Below the pieces are notes generated by a model that worked only from the letters and a program-made list of their open reading frames with translations, searched no databases and was not told where the DNA came from. This document shows, one piece after another, positions 34,801 to 47,262 of a stretch of 64,000 nt of DNA (position 1 is the first letter of the stretch; every line of letters begins with the position of its first letter). The stretch comes from Theocolax elegans (Eukaryota; Arthropoda; Insecta; Hymenoptera; Cerocephalidae), in NCBI GenBank assembly GCA_026168455.1, contig CM047426.1, positions 3,899,501 through 3,963,500 of the forward strand, in the 5' to 3' direction. Both the position numbers and the translations under genes were made by a program.

Positions 34801-35002
34801 TTCGATCAGCTAAGCAATATGTAATTAATCATTACATCAATAACTATGGCGCTTAACTCTGATTTTGTGTGGTAAACACTCTATTTCCTTTAAATGTTCA
34901 TAATTATTGTCAAATATGAACTCAGCTTATCTGACGGCAGCGCCACTTTTGCTCGCAAAATTTCGGGTGGCGAATTTTTGAAGCTATCGGTACGGACTCC
35001 CC
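34529..35002. mobile_element. TTAA-flanked foldback element (full copy)
   Basis: Nearly the whole 474 bp is one palindrome: GGGGAGTCCGTA to TACGGACTCCCC, with TTAA on both sides (34,525 and 35,003) and a central hairpin around 34,690-34,810. No coding sequence. Confidence 0.85.
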
Positions 35003-35009
35003 TTAAGAA

Positions 35010-38000
35010 GAAGTCAGAGTCTATATATAAAAATACTCTCTTACCGACATTTTAGCACTTTTCGTTATTTAATTACAATTATTTGATATTTACTAGTTGT
35101 TCTTATCATCTCGTATTTTTCGATTCATAACAAAATGTGCAGTGACGCTGATAATTACATAAAACTCAGAAACAAATTTTTAATAACAGAAAATATATAG
35201 TATAGGAATCTACAAGTACCTACGACATCCCCTTGAAAGGATATCTCAATTAGTTTTAGAGTTACTCTTATTTTAGTATAGGTTCATGATTGTACTTATA
35301 AAAATCCATATTTTCTTAAAGTTCAATATATTTATTCAGTCTAAATTTTTTTATTTATATTTCTTATTCCGCCTAATTTAACTTTATAATCTCAGTCGGA
35401 CATTACCTTATAATTCCGAATTCGGTAGAACAAAAGAGCAATGCGAAAGAAAAATATTATAATTCCAAATGTGAAGCAGGATAAGATAAATTCAATAAAT
35501 AAAACACATGGAAAATTCAATATATTTATATATATATGCATGTGTATGTGTATATATATATTTATATTGGCTTGAGTATTTATTTTCATGTTTTCCTTTC
35601 AGCGCTCGTCTTGACGAACAATAAAACACTAGAGACTAGCGACTTGTGTTTTTTTTTCTTTTCTTCTTCTTCAGACGTAAAATCATAATAAAAAAAATTC
35701 AAAGTCTTAAAACGTAATATCGAGACATACTGAAATTTCGATGTCATGGACGCGTTTTGCTTTTTTTTTACTAATGACTGGATGTATACAAATCACCATC
35801 GCTTCCTAGCGCTTAAGCAACGTTATTATCATTCTTTATTTTCCATTTTAATTGGCACGCTCAATGATTGTTCATTAATGTATTCTCGATCGCTGAGCTC
35901 GTCAATCGATTACGATAAATTTTTTTTCTTTCTTTTATACAGTTCGTTTATCAATGTGCTGTATATATATGCAGGTTTGCAAATTTTTCATTTCGTTTGT
36001 GTAAAATAAAACGATTCTTTACACATATACGTATTTTTTTTATCGTACATATATACATCTATGACACGTATTGTTGAAAATTAATTTTCTGAAAAATTTA
36101 TATATATTACAGAAACGAGACAAGGAAAGGAATAAAGAAGCGACAGAACAATAAAATTTGCATATCGAAGCACATTGATAAACGAGCGTCGATTTGTTGT
36201 AAATCCTATATATGTAGTAGAAATCGAAGTATTTTTTTTTTGGTTAAAAATGATTTTTCACCTAACCTCAATTTCTACTAGGGAACAGAAAATTTTACGT
36301 ATTTGTGTATGTATACGTCGTTAAAACATTTTATCGCATTTTGTATAAATTGTACAACAACGCTCGGTTTTCGCAATGTACTGTGTATAATTAATGACGA
36401 TGACTTCAATTGACGAAGAATTTGGTTGACGAGCTGCAAGACGGATGATAGATTCGCACATAGAAATTTTTTGAGAAAACGAAGAGAGCAATCGTCGAGT
36501 ATTTTTTTAACGTGGATATGTGTAATGTGTATATAAATGTGTAACTATATTTTAGAAATTTTGTTTCATTTTTTAAAAATTCCATTTTTCTTTCATGTTT
36601 GTTGAAATTAACGTGTTTGTTGTTACGGTCAACCTTTGCAGGACTGAGATTTGGTTTTTCTGAAAAAATGAGTTTTGGTATTATAATTTAACTGAAACGA
36701 AATTGTTGACGAAACATCAAGGTTGGCGTAAATACTTGTATTATTTTCTTTGAATATTTTATATCGCCAATAGTGGCGAGTCGGTATATGTAGGTATCGA
36801 TTATTATGGTAGTTCATTTTATTCAAGTTTAATAATGAACTTGAAGAGTAACTATAAATATAACCTAAAATTAATTTGAAGGAGTGAAAAATTAAAAATT
36901 TATATCAACTAATGAAATAAGAAAAGTACATTCTAGAACGTTTTGTAACATATTAAGATTTTGGAAACCAGATTGTTGAATAGAATAACATTATGGCTAC
37001 ACATTTCATCCGCCATTTTAAATAATCGAAATCCGATATCACATTCGTAATTAGCAATCATCATGCTAAAAAAAAGTTAAACGAACTCAATAAAATATAC
37101 ATAAAATTTTTTAAATAAAGATACAGCCTGACAAATATCTTGCTTGATTAATCATAATCGACTAATCCTCTTTAAACAAAAAAAAATTATACTTAAATAA
37201 ATATTACATTGAATATCTTAAAAAATATATTTACTTGAAACAAATACGATATCTAAAATTTTCTCAATTAAATTTCATACAAATATTATTTTTATTAGTA
37301 CTACTCTATAACATATTCTGACAAAATGACTGAAACCTTTTTTTTTAATTTTTTTTAAAAATGAGTAACAAAATGTTGGCTCCTTTGAGTCCTTCAAAGG
37401 TTCTTTGTAACAATCAAAGAAAATGCTCACAATTCACAAAAATAAAACGATACATCCACATGCACATTTTATGATATAATAGTACACTTTCCTATACACA
37501 TATACGCAAAAATCTATTTACAAACGAAAATATATATATATGAAATATCTAACGGACATATATATATATATAGAGACATACTTTCCCACAACATCACTTC
37601 GTCTCGTTCTGTCGCATAAATTACAATATTACATTTCTTTATCCATAATCCTGTACTTCATTAAAAAAAGAACAAAGTTTCCACATCAAATTAATCGCAC
37701 GCTGTACAAAATCGAAGAAAAGTTTGAGGATCGATATCTCGTTTTTTTTCGAACGATAATTTATAGTTTTGTTTGTTACAAAATCCCTAACGACGTATAC
37801 ATACACCTAAGGTCACAACTCGAAAACCTCCGTTTTTGTTTTTGTTACTTCTTTTCCTAATTTCCTTAAAAGTTTGTGCACATTTTTCTTATCCTTACCA
37901 AAGTGACGGTATATATACGCATACATATTATTTCACGACTTTGAATCTGAATCCAATGAAATTATGTGATTATCCGAGCTAACGAAAAGTAATTGCATTC

Positions 38001-39120
38001 ACTAACAACGATGGAAGTTGCGAAGAGAGGTAAAAAAAAAGAAGGGAGAACGACGGATCGTTATTAACCTTAAGTGTGTGTGCGTGTATCGATTTTTATG
38101 GACAGTTTGTGCTTCATACCTTCTAGTGAAAAAGTCACACTGGGTGCGAAAAAGTTTCTATTATTGAAGACAGGAATACGCATGTGAAAAAAGTGGACAC
38201 GTTGGATATAAAAAGCGATTTTGCACTAAAAAATAGTTTCTTACTCGAAAAGGAATTCTTCGGGATGTCGAACTCAGAAAATGGTTTTTTACATTTTTTT
38301 ATAAAGAAATGAATACATTTTTTAGGAAAATCCTAAATTTCAGGCCCTTAGGTATATTTTAAATAATGTACTAAAATTATTCCAAATTTTTAAATCCATA
38401 ATTTGATTACGATGTTTGAGTCAAAACTTTATATCTTTTTGACTTACAAAAATGTATTATTGTCATTACCAATGTCCTCTCAAATAGAATGTTAGACGAT
38501 TTTTCTAATACCAAGAGGATTCTATTGAAATCAAGATCTCACTACTCTAAATAGAAATCAAATTTTGTGGGTTATAAAAGAATCATTTAATATCAAGTGT
38601 ATTTCCTTTTGAACCCTATTTGAGACGACAATCCTCTAATTACTAGAATACATTTTTGAGGGTGCAATTACCGACCAAAGTTGTTCTCTCAATTATTTTT
38701 AACAAAAATGATTAAAAAAAAGTCAAGTTTTTTCTTATAATTTAAGCTATTCGTATGAGTTTTGTTCAGATTTTTAATTCAATATTTTAGCTATAATTTT
38801 TGGGTTGGAAGGTGCAGATTCCTGTAATTTGAGTCCGACATCCTATTAAATATGATCCAAGAAGAAGTCTAGTTTGATATTAACCCTTTGAGTGACACTG
38901 TGTGCATGATCGAAAATAAGTCGTGCCAAAGTATTGCATAGTTAATTTTCTCTTCATGCCATTTTTAGTACGAAAAGTAAAAAAAGCTGCACCACCCAAA
39001 AATTTAGAATATTCTGTTAATCAAACTGTACGATGACTCCTTATGACCAACGCTAGGAAAGTTGATTTACATAGATTAATATACAAAATCAAGGATATTG
39101 TTATAAAATCTTACAATAAT
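35010..39120. other. AT-rich intergenic stretch
   Basis: I see no gene or clear element apart from a lone MITE-type end (TTTCTACTAGGG) at about 36,283 and short TATA runs. Confidence 0.4.
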
Positions 39121-39180
39121 AACCAGATATAAAATAGATTGCGACCTCATCGATATACAGGACGTTTAGTAACGGTAGAC

Positions 39181-39525
39181 ATGGACGGCAATGATGATGC
39201 TAATTTTACATTCTCTTTAAGTAAGTTATCTTTCTCAGATGGTGCATCCACTAGTTATAGTGCATTCTCTTCAAGTAAGTTATCTTTCTCAGATGGTGCA
39301 TCCACTAGTTATAGTGCATTCTCTTTAAGTAAGTTATCTTTCTCAGATGATGCATCCACTAGTTATAGTGCATACTCTAGGCGCCCCGCCGTGGATTTGG
39401 GTAATTATCCAGAAAATGATTCACGCGCTCACGAAGTCAACCTCAGTTCCTCAACCAATGCTATGACCTCTACAAATATTAACGTACCATCAGCACGGGC
39501 TTCAGTCAAATACAGTGTACAATGA
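39181..39525 (+). pseudogene. N-terminal open frame of the LINE, with Ser-rich 18-residue repeats
   Basis: From ATG at 39,181 (MDGNDDANFTF) the frame stays open to TGA at 39,523. It contains three copies of an 18-residue unit SLSKLSFSDGASTSYSAF and a Ser/Thr/Asn-rich tail. Its place before the endonuclease suggests ORF1, but no zinc knuckle or RNA-binding motif is visible. Confidence 0.5.
39211..39372 (+). repeat. 54-bp minisatellite, three copies
   Basis: Three almost identical 54-base units starting TTCTCTTTAAGTAAGTTATC. The period is a multiple of three, so the frame is kept. Confidence 0.92.
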
Positions 39526-40404
39526 TGATTCCCAAGTATGAGTTAAACCTCTTAGTGATTGTAATATTACTAATCAGCCGACCTTCTTTCACGCACATTC
39601 TACTACGCTTACCCCTAGCGGTTATACTGATAGTATATCTAAGAGTAGTGTTAACCCTGTTACATCTAGTGTCTTAGGACAACATCATTCAACTAAACAG
39701 GATATTATAGAAAATAAAGGGTGGATAATATTAAATGGACTAACTGAAGGAGATAGAGGGGGATTTTATATTTTTAGGTGCATGAGGGAGCTCAGTTATA
39801 GACTATGTAATTGTAAATGATAAAATGTGGGAAAAAGAGATAAATTTCAGGGTAGGGGAGAGGATTGACTCGGATCACGCCCCGCTAGATCTGGAAGTCT
39901 ACTATGAAAAAATGGAAACAGTGAAAAAATTGAAAGCGAGGTGGAACAAACACAAGAACAGGATATGACAAAAGAAATAATTACATGGAACGAGGAAGAT
40001 AGGCAAAAGTTTAAGGAAAAAACGATGCATAACGAGGAAGAAATAAGGGAAAGTGATACGATAGAAACAATTTGGAAGCATGTAAAAACAATTATACAAG
40101 ATGCGGTAAACAAAAAGACTATAAAGATAAAAACCTGGAAAATAGGTATGAAACGTTGGTGGGACAAAAATTGTGCAACGGAAAAAAGAAAAGTTAAAAA
40201 GGCACTACAAGATTGGAAAAAATGTAAGATAAATAAGGAAGTATACATAAAAAAAGGAAAGGATGGAAAAACTTGTGTAGGGAAAAAGAAAAAGAATTTT
40301 GTAAAGAAGAAGAAGAGGAATTAAAAGACTTAAAAAGCGAAAGTGTGATATGGAAATTCTTAAATAAATCAAGAAAAAAAAAGAGAAAAAAGAAAAATTT
40401 GGGA

Positions 40405-40762
40405 TGGTAAAAACATCCCAGATGATTGGAGAACTGCTATCATAGTACCGCTGTACAAAAAAGACAACGTTAACGAGGCTAAAAACTATAGAGGGATATC
40501 TCTTCTATCAACGGCTTACAAACTCTATACAGAGGTACTTAGGCAAAGGTTAGAAAAAGAAGCGGAAGAAAAGAATTTATTGCCTGAAGGACAAGCAGGA
40601 TTCAGAAAGGGACGATCGACAATTGACAACATATACATTTGGAATTACATAGTACAGAAAGAAATGGAAAGAAAAAAACCTGTGTATGCAATGTTCGATG
40701 ACTTGAAAGCCGCTTTTGAAAAAGATGTAGAAAGAAAGAAACTTAAGTATGAAGGAGAGTGA
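40405..40762 (+). pseudogene. LINE reverse transcriptase fragment
   Basis: Reads PDDWRTAIIVPLYKKDN, AKNYRGISLLSTAYKLYTE and LLPEGQAGFRKGRSTIDNIY, the first RT blocks of Jockey/I/R1-type elements, then jumps to KAAFEKDVERKKL and stops. The catalytic YADD block is absent. Confidence 0.8.
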
Positions 40763-41779
40763 GCACGCATGGAATGTATATACTTTATCTTAGCATGTAA
40801 TAACCAAGTCCCTTTTCTAGGCCAATTAGGCTGAAATAAATAAACTATATATTATAATAACAACCAGATTTCTTCTTGGGTCATATTTAAGAAGAATCCC
40901 ACTTGAAGTGAGAAATTGTTTTTTTCAGTGTGACACGTTTGACGAACTTTCGAGGTAAACAATTTGTTTGGAATAGAAGTTTTATTTTACGATTTTACGG
41001 GATGAAATTATTCATCAAATATTTTTGTGGACAAAAATGTGGTGTGACTAACCGCAAAACGATTATTTTTTAGTAGAGAAGATACATTTTATTTTACCGT
41101 TTTACAACCCTTCAGTAGAAATCAAATTATTTAATAAAAATTTGTTTGGTCAATAAGTCGATAATTAGTGGCTAAAAAATGGTTTTGACTAGTAGAGAAA
41201 AACGAACGATAGATAATTTTCTTTGATTTTATTTTACTCGAACCAACAGTTTAGTATCTGGTTTACTTTGTGCGTGAATCCGAGTGGCGTCACATATTCT
41301 CGCAACCGATTATCGATTAGTAAAATTGTGCAGGAAAATAACTGACTGATAAATAATATACTCTGAGATTTCTATTTTCTGTGTATCACTGGCGTATACG
41401 AAGTTATGTAATTTTAGTAATTCTAGAATTTTATATAAAAATTGAGAATCAGATTTGACAATTTTGACATACTGGTTATTGAAATTTTTCCTAAACGAGG
41501 GATTGACTTGGAGTACGTGTTAAAGCATGAAATCAAATTAAAGAATTATTTTAAATATTTTGAGGTTATGTTCATTCCTATTAAATAGAAGATTGCAGGA
41601 AGAAACATCGTTCCATGCAGGTAGTTATCGATATTTAGGGCCAGATAAGTAAAACAAAATGTATTTACTGTTGTGCAACATTTCAGTTTTAGTAATGCAG
41701 AAATCAGACATTGATGAATGACTGGCTATTCTTTTCCTGTCAGATTTCTTGCAATCCTGAATTATAAATCGACTTTTGA

Positions 41780-41975
41780 CAAGTGTACAATGCAATAATT
41801 GCACTTATGGAAAGAGTAAAATGTAACAATTGTTTTTAAAGTGTGAAATACAATAATTGCATTTTTCAAAAGGTAAAATGTGAGGATTGCACTTTCTAAA
41901 ATTGTACAATATATGAATTGCTCTTTTCAAAAATGTAAAATATAACAATTACACTTTTCAATAAAGTGTCAATAG
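41780..41975. repeat. Degenerate tandem repeat of about 48 bp
   Basis: Four to five units with the words GTAAAATGTAACAATTG and CACTTTTCAA in order. Confidence 0.6.
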
Positions 41976-43049
41976 TTAAAAGTTGTTGATTTACACATTC
42001 TCAACGTCAATTATTACATCATATGCTTAAAGTGTAGTATCGTCACTCGCTCGATTCGAGGAAAAGTTAGCTAAAAACAACTCTTCGAAAAAAAGGGAGA
42101 GAACGGTCGATTCTCGAGAATCGAGGATGACGTAAGGACTCTCGGAAAACAAAAGGGCCAATTAGGAGACTCGATATTGCGATGCAGCGAGACCTGACGT
42201 ATTACGTGAGAGTAGTGAAGGCAATACCGTTTTTGAGAATCATCAGACTGGGTATCGTTTTATCGACTATTAGTAAATAATTAAAAAAGAAAACAATTAA
42301 TATTCACAATTTTGAAAGAGTAAAAAAAACAATTTGCGTATACAAAAACAATAGTAATGAGATTTAATAATTTTTTTATTGATTAATTTTCTAAAAATGT
42401 CAACTTATAACGATTTGTTTTTGTAGCAACCACTTACGCGTTAGTCTCTCTGCACGCGGTGATATTTTACTGCAAAGTGAATGAAATGATCATCACTTTG
42501 TGGTTATTCATCCATTAATCGTGAATTATTTATTTCGTCCACCACCTTTCCTAATCTCGACTCGTAGCGTGGAAAACTGACATTCACAATTCCCTGTGGA
42601 GTTATTTTCAACAGTGTCCTTAAGTGTATATCGAATTACTGTAAAAGCGGGAAAACGAAAACGTATTCCTTTTTTTTTGCGAAAATACAGTATTGCCACC
42701 ACTGGTATTCAAAAAGAAACAGAAAATTTTAAATAAATACAATTTTCTATTTGCAATTACGTGTACTGTTATCGTGTAAAGAAAAATATGATGTGCATGA
42801 CAATAAAGTATTATATATACAACTATGAAATAAATTGACCTATCAGTCGACACTTATATTCTTTGGAAAAACAATATTATTCGTAAGGTGGGCAAAGTAA
42901 AATTACACGAGTCTTACTAATATAAAATTCATATTTACTATACATACTTTATCACCGAACGATGCATTCCTTCTTCACCCAAATCACCTGAGAAACCCAC
43001 TTTATTGATTTCAAACGGGGGAGTAAAATTGTATTTTCTTCCCTAGGGA

Positions 43050-43146
43050 CCCTGGTAGAAAATTATTTAGTTTTATCATAGCTTCGATTATTTAACAGGG
43101 AGAACTACGTAAATCTATATAAAACTAGATAAATTTCTACTAAGGG
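43050..43146. mobile_element. Short MITE nested in a dispersed repeat
   Basis: 97 bp bounded by CCCTGGTAGAAAATT and AAATTTCTACTAAGGG (imperfect inverted ends), interrupting the GGGAGTAAA repeat whose uninterrupted copy is at 29,317. The ends belong to the CCCTAGTAGAAAT family. Confidence 0.65.
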
Positions 43147-45293
43147 AGTAAAAGTATTTTTACTGCCGGATAGTCGTTAAAATAAAAATAGTAACCAACA
43201 CATCTTTAGTTAAAAATTGAAGTTTTTTAAGTACATAATTGTCAAAAACTATAATAAAACCAAGAAATTTTAAATTGATCACAAAAAAATATTGAATTGT
43301 CATTGTTATCAAGTAAAGTAACATTCTTCGGAATGATTTGAGTGAAAAATTGTATGAACAATTAGGGAGTGAAAAGATACAACTTAGCAACTTTTATCCG
43401 CGGGAATAAACGTCTACTTTACTCCCTCAGTTTACAAATAACTATTACTTAAATTAAAAAGAAAAGAAATTATTCGTAAGAATCCTAAACAAGAAAATTA
43501 GTATCTTATAACCATTTGCATTCAGATTCAAGTCATGGATACAACTAAGAGAAAGAGAAGAAAAGAAGGAAAAAAAAAGAAAAACTTTCCGTTGGAAAGC
43601 GTATCGATTCGATGAAACACATTGATTTACCACAATAATACTATTATAGGTATAGACTTGGCTTTGAAATAACAACCAGGTCGTTCATCACTGAGATCGT
43701 TCAATCAATTGATTCACACAGGGGGAAGAGAGAGAGAGAGAGATAACGAAAAGGAAATAAAACACGTGTAATATATATACATGTATATAATGTTAAAAAG
43801 AAGAGACGCTTTGTACTATCACGTAATCGCAGATCCATTTTCGCTTTTCCTCTCTTACGCTTTATTTCCCTTACCGTCACACGTGATCGAAAAATCGTAA
43901 TTGTCATGAATAATCGGGATCGTTGAAAATTATTTGTTTTTTTTGCAAAAAAATCAACGCGTATCCGCATTTTGCACCAACTGATTTATTTCGTAATGCG
44001 AAGGAATCGAGATCATGTACCTATATGTACAAAAAAAACTGGGAATTGTAGATGGAAAGAAAAACGTATGTATCGCTCGAATCCGACGAGTATTTCCGTG
44101 AATAATTTTACATTTTAATATATATTTGTATAAACGCGATACGTCAATCAAAAGGATTTACTTATCAAACAAAAACTGTATCAACGGTATATCTCAGTGT
44201 TAATAGATTTGAAAATCGTTGAAACGTGAAGTTTTAATGTAGACATTTATTTTTTCACTACTAAAAAAAGGTGTATTTACATATATATGTCTCGTTCTCT
44301 CTCACATAAATATATGTCTAACCGTTGTCGAGAAAGAGACAGAGAAGTCACTATACAGAGAAGCGATTGTATTAAAATTGACAAAAGCCCTATTTCTCCG
44401 TCCATGTGTATAGGATTCAAGGTGATAAAATGACGCGTGGACACATAGCATGAGAATCGAAAGAGAGAGAAAATATCGTCCCCCTTTTCATCCCTCTCTC
44501 TCTCTCTCTCTCTATCTTTCTGTTTAACGTACGTATGTATATATAGGTGGAAAATGCGAGCATTAAAGCTACATCGATCTCGTGTTTTAATACTACAGTG
44601 TCATCGATAAAAGCGTGAAAGTTTGCATTTTCTTTCGGTAGGGGAAAAGAAAAAAAATATATGTCAACTATCTTTGTGTAAAAGAAGAGTTTCATTTTTT
44701 TGTGCAAAAATGTCTGCTCAAACTAGTCTTTGGCATTCGAGTGTGTGAAAATTTATTCATCGATCGATCGATCGATTAGTAGCAAATCTCTCTCTCTCTT
44801 TCTTTCGATTGTTTTTTTTGGCAGCGACGTGCAACAAAAAATAAAAAAGAAGGAGTTGACAAGTCGATTCACACTTACATCTTGGTACTTGATTAACAAA
44901 CAATTCTATCCGCGTGGTTGATTTTTTTTACAAAAAAAAATATATATATGTATTTATATGTATAACCTAGTGAAATATGATACGTGCCAATATGAACGTT
45001 CCTGCATTCGATGTCGAACGAGAAATATGGATTCTCGTTATGTCCTATACATATATTTATGGAACAAATGAAATACGTAATGTACAAAGGACGATGGTTG
45101 TGTCTGTGTGTTTGTGTTTTTTCTTTCTTTATCGGCGCTTCCTATTTACAAGTGTTGCGTATATCGCCATCGCTACGATATTTGTCACCCCATGCGTTTC
45201 TTTGATGCCGATGACATGTTTACTCGGTCATTACTTCTTTTTCCATTTTTTTGTCCGTTGCTTTTACGTTCATGGTCGAGTGTATCTACTCAC

Positions 45294-45404
45294 CATTCGT
45301 TCATTCGATAACCAAGACTGACTGGTGATCCTGTCAGCCAGCGTGATGCTGTGTGGGTGTAGGTTCCGTTTGACTCCTTCCGCCACTCGTACCGGCTGGT
45401 ACAT
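45294..45404 (-). CDS. Candidate internal exon of an unidentified host gene
   Basis: 111 bases between an acceptor (AAACTGTTACAG) and a good donor (ATG|GTGAGT). It is clearly GC-richer than its AT-rich surroundings and open in phase 0 for 37 codons (MYQPVRVAEGVKRNL ... ITLADRITSQSW). A second frame is also open. I do not recognise the protein family and see no neighbouring exon. Confidence 0.35.
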
Positions 45405-45602
45405 CTGTAACAGTTTAAGTATGAATGTTTTAATGAGTGTAAAGCGTAGGGGAAAAAAATTTTTGAGTAAATTAATGTTACAAATATGCGGGGTTAAATT
45501 TACTATATTTTGTGATATATTAGGGATATACTTGATTTACAGCAAATATCACAACAATGTTAATATTAATGTCTTAAATTAACGATTAGATACAACTCGA
45601 TT

Positions 45603-45845
45603 TTAATCTTTATCAGCTAAAAGTCTACCTGCAGCGTATATCAACTCAACCTTTTCTTGACTTTTAAAGTATGCAATATCATGCTCCTTGTTAGCTACGT
45701 CAAAAGGATGAATACCAGAATCTCCTCGAGACAAATTTTTACTTAATTTTGTTCCTAGTCCGCAATATTGATAACCGGGTAAATGGAGTTCAAAGAGTAA
45801 TTTATTGATGATTTTGTTGATCAAACCACAGTCGCGTTTCTATCG
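45603..45845 (-). pseudogene. Virus-like phospholipase A2 domain fragment
   Basis: The short reading frame carries LHLPGYQYCGLGTKL (calcium-loop type YxGxG, with Leu where Pro is usual) and a KEHDIAY catalytic helix, the pattern of the parvovirus VP1 phospholipase A2 domain, also found in virus-derived elements of insect genomes. It lacks a proper start codon and stops soon after the domain, so it is a relic. It lies head to head with the ATPase relic starting at about 45,950, suggesting one ancient insertion. Confidence 0.65.
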
Positions 45846-45949
45846 ATCACTCTTTAAAGTTCAGCTTCAGACTGATGTCTAAATCTATATAAACTCTCTA
45901 TTTATAGTCAAAACAGTCAGGAACAATTGAGATGCTTGGATTGGACTCA

Positions 45950-46132
45950 TGGATTTCGAAGACTAGCTTGTTAAGCTACCAATAGCTAATTTTGATGTTA
46001 TTTTAGAGCAAGGTAGAAGATTAAAAAGTCATGGAAATTTATTTCCAGATTGTATAAGAGCTATATCTTGCGGTCCTTCTAATTGTGGAAAATTCAATAG
46101 TCTTTTTACTCTTATAATTCATACATATATAT
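45950..46132 (+). pseudogene. Virus-type packaging ATPase relic, 5' part
   Basis: Shows the Walker A region as GPSNCGKF, with Phe where Thr or Ser is required, preceded by a conserved HG-LxPDCIRA stretch. There is an in-frame stop near the beginning, and the frame is cut by the foldback element at 46,133. The family is the HerA/A32-like ATPase of Maverick/adintovirus-type elements common in insect genomes; the assignment is from motif only. Confidence 0.6.
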
Positions 46133-47066
46133 GGGATATTCCACACGAAGTGGTCCGATCAAAATTTTAATATGCACCAAATTTTGGGTACACATTGAAA
46201 ATATTTTTCTGAATACAGAAAAAAATTTTTAGGTACTGGAATCTATTTGCTCAAAAGTTATTCTAACCGTCAAAAAGTGGATTTTTCCAAGTTTTTTTCA
46301 ACACCAGCTGGGTTTATCACTATTTAACTCAAAATCTATCAACTTTTACTATAGAACATTATATGTAACATTCGTTGCTAATTGTGTCTGGAATTTATTC
46401 TTCTGGGTTAGAATTTCTAATTTCAAGGTGAATGTTATATAAACTACATTTCAATATTCAACTTCAAAAAAGTGCAAGTGCGCCACGATTAATTTTTTTA
46501 TCCAAAAGTCTAAAAGAAAGCTTGAAGCAATACCTTTCAAATGGTCTGTAGCATTTTTATGGCCTCCAATTCTGTAAAAAGTATGATAATTTAAAAAACA
46601 CGAATTTTTTTTTTAAATTTAAATGGGAATTACCATGTTAATTTTTGTGAATTTTTTCTCTATCTTTAAATTATCATAACTTTTTACAGAATTGAAGGCC
46701 ATAAAAATGCTACAGACCATTAGAAAGGTATTGTTCCAAGCTCTCTTTTAGACTTTTGGATAAATAAATCAATTGTGGCGCACTTGCACTTTTTTGAAGT
46801 TGAATATTGACATGTAGTTTATATAACATTCACCTTGAAATTAGAAATTCTAACCCAGAAGAATAAATTCCAGACACAATTAGCAACGAATGTTACATAT
46901 AATGTTCTATAGTAAAAGTTGATAGATTTTGAGTTAAATAGTGATAAACCCAGCTGGTGTTGAAAAAAACTTGGAAAAATCCACTTTTTGAGGTTAGAAT
47001 AACTTTTGAGCAAATAGATTCCAGTACCTAAAAATTTTTTTAGGACCACTTCGTGTGGAATACCCC
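46133..47066. mobile_element. Foldback MITE inserted in the ATPase relic
   Basis: 934 bp, an almost perfect inverted repeat of two arms of roughly 400 bp around a short centre near 46,620. Ends are GGGATATTCCACACGAAGTG and its complement, flanked by TATATA. No open frame of its own. Confidence 0.88.
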
Positions 47067-47262
47067 ATATATATAAATATATCAATGGTGTATGATTTGA
47101 AAATGTGCACGTATATTCAAAATCTCTGAATAAACCAAATTATACGATGATGAAAGATTTACTGTGTCTCGTACATGGTGTAAAATATTTTCCTTTTAGT
47201 GAACTTGATGCAGTAGTAAATCCAGAAAATGCACCTCCCAATTCCATAATAATTTTTTATGC
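47067..47262 (+). pseudogene. Virus-type packaging ATPase relic, 3' part
   Basis: Continues the ATPase after the foldback insertion: FENVHVYSKSLNKPNY and later PPNSIIIF, a Walker B-like strand whose acidic residues are lost. A stop codon lies just before FENV. After about 47,262 homology fades. Confidence 0.6.

Larger units (their letters stand above)
39129..40861 (+). mobile_element. Internally deleted non-LTR retrotransposon with target duplication
   Basis: AACCAGAT occurs directly on both sides (39,121-39,128 and 40,862-40,869). Inside, in order, are an N-terminal open frame with 54-bp repeats, the C-terminal part of an APE-type endonuclease (WIILNG, SVIDYVIVN, SDHAPL), a Lys-rich linker and the 5' part of a reverse transcriptase. 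It ends with GAAATAAATAAACTATATAT. Frameshifts and deletions make it non-functional. Confidence 0.8.
40870..45290. other. Mostly AT-rich intergenic stretch
   Basis: Holds degenerate ~48-bp tandem repeats at 41,780-41,975 (TGTAAAATATAACAATTGCACTTTTC-like, listed separately in words only), a repeat copy at 42,969-43,190, (CT)n at 44,491-44,512 and (ATCG)n at 44,757-44,775. A GC-richer patch at 42,040-42,250 is unassigned. Confidence 0.35.

Noticed and set aside
43454..45205. Many short hydrophobic frames around 43.4-45.2 kb
   Set aside because: They are typical AT-rich random frames full of Phe, Ile and Leu without conserved motifs or splice structure.
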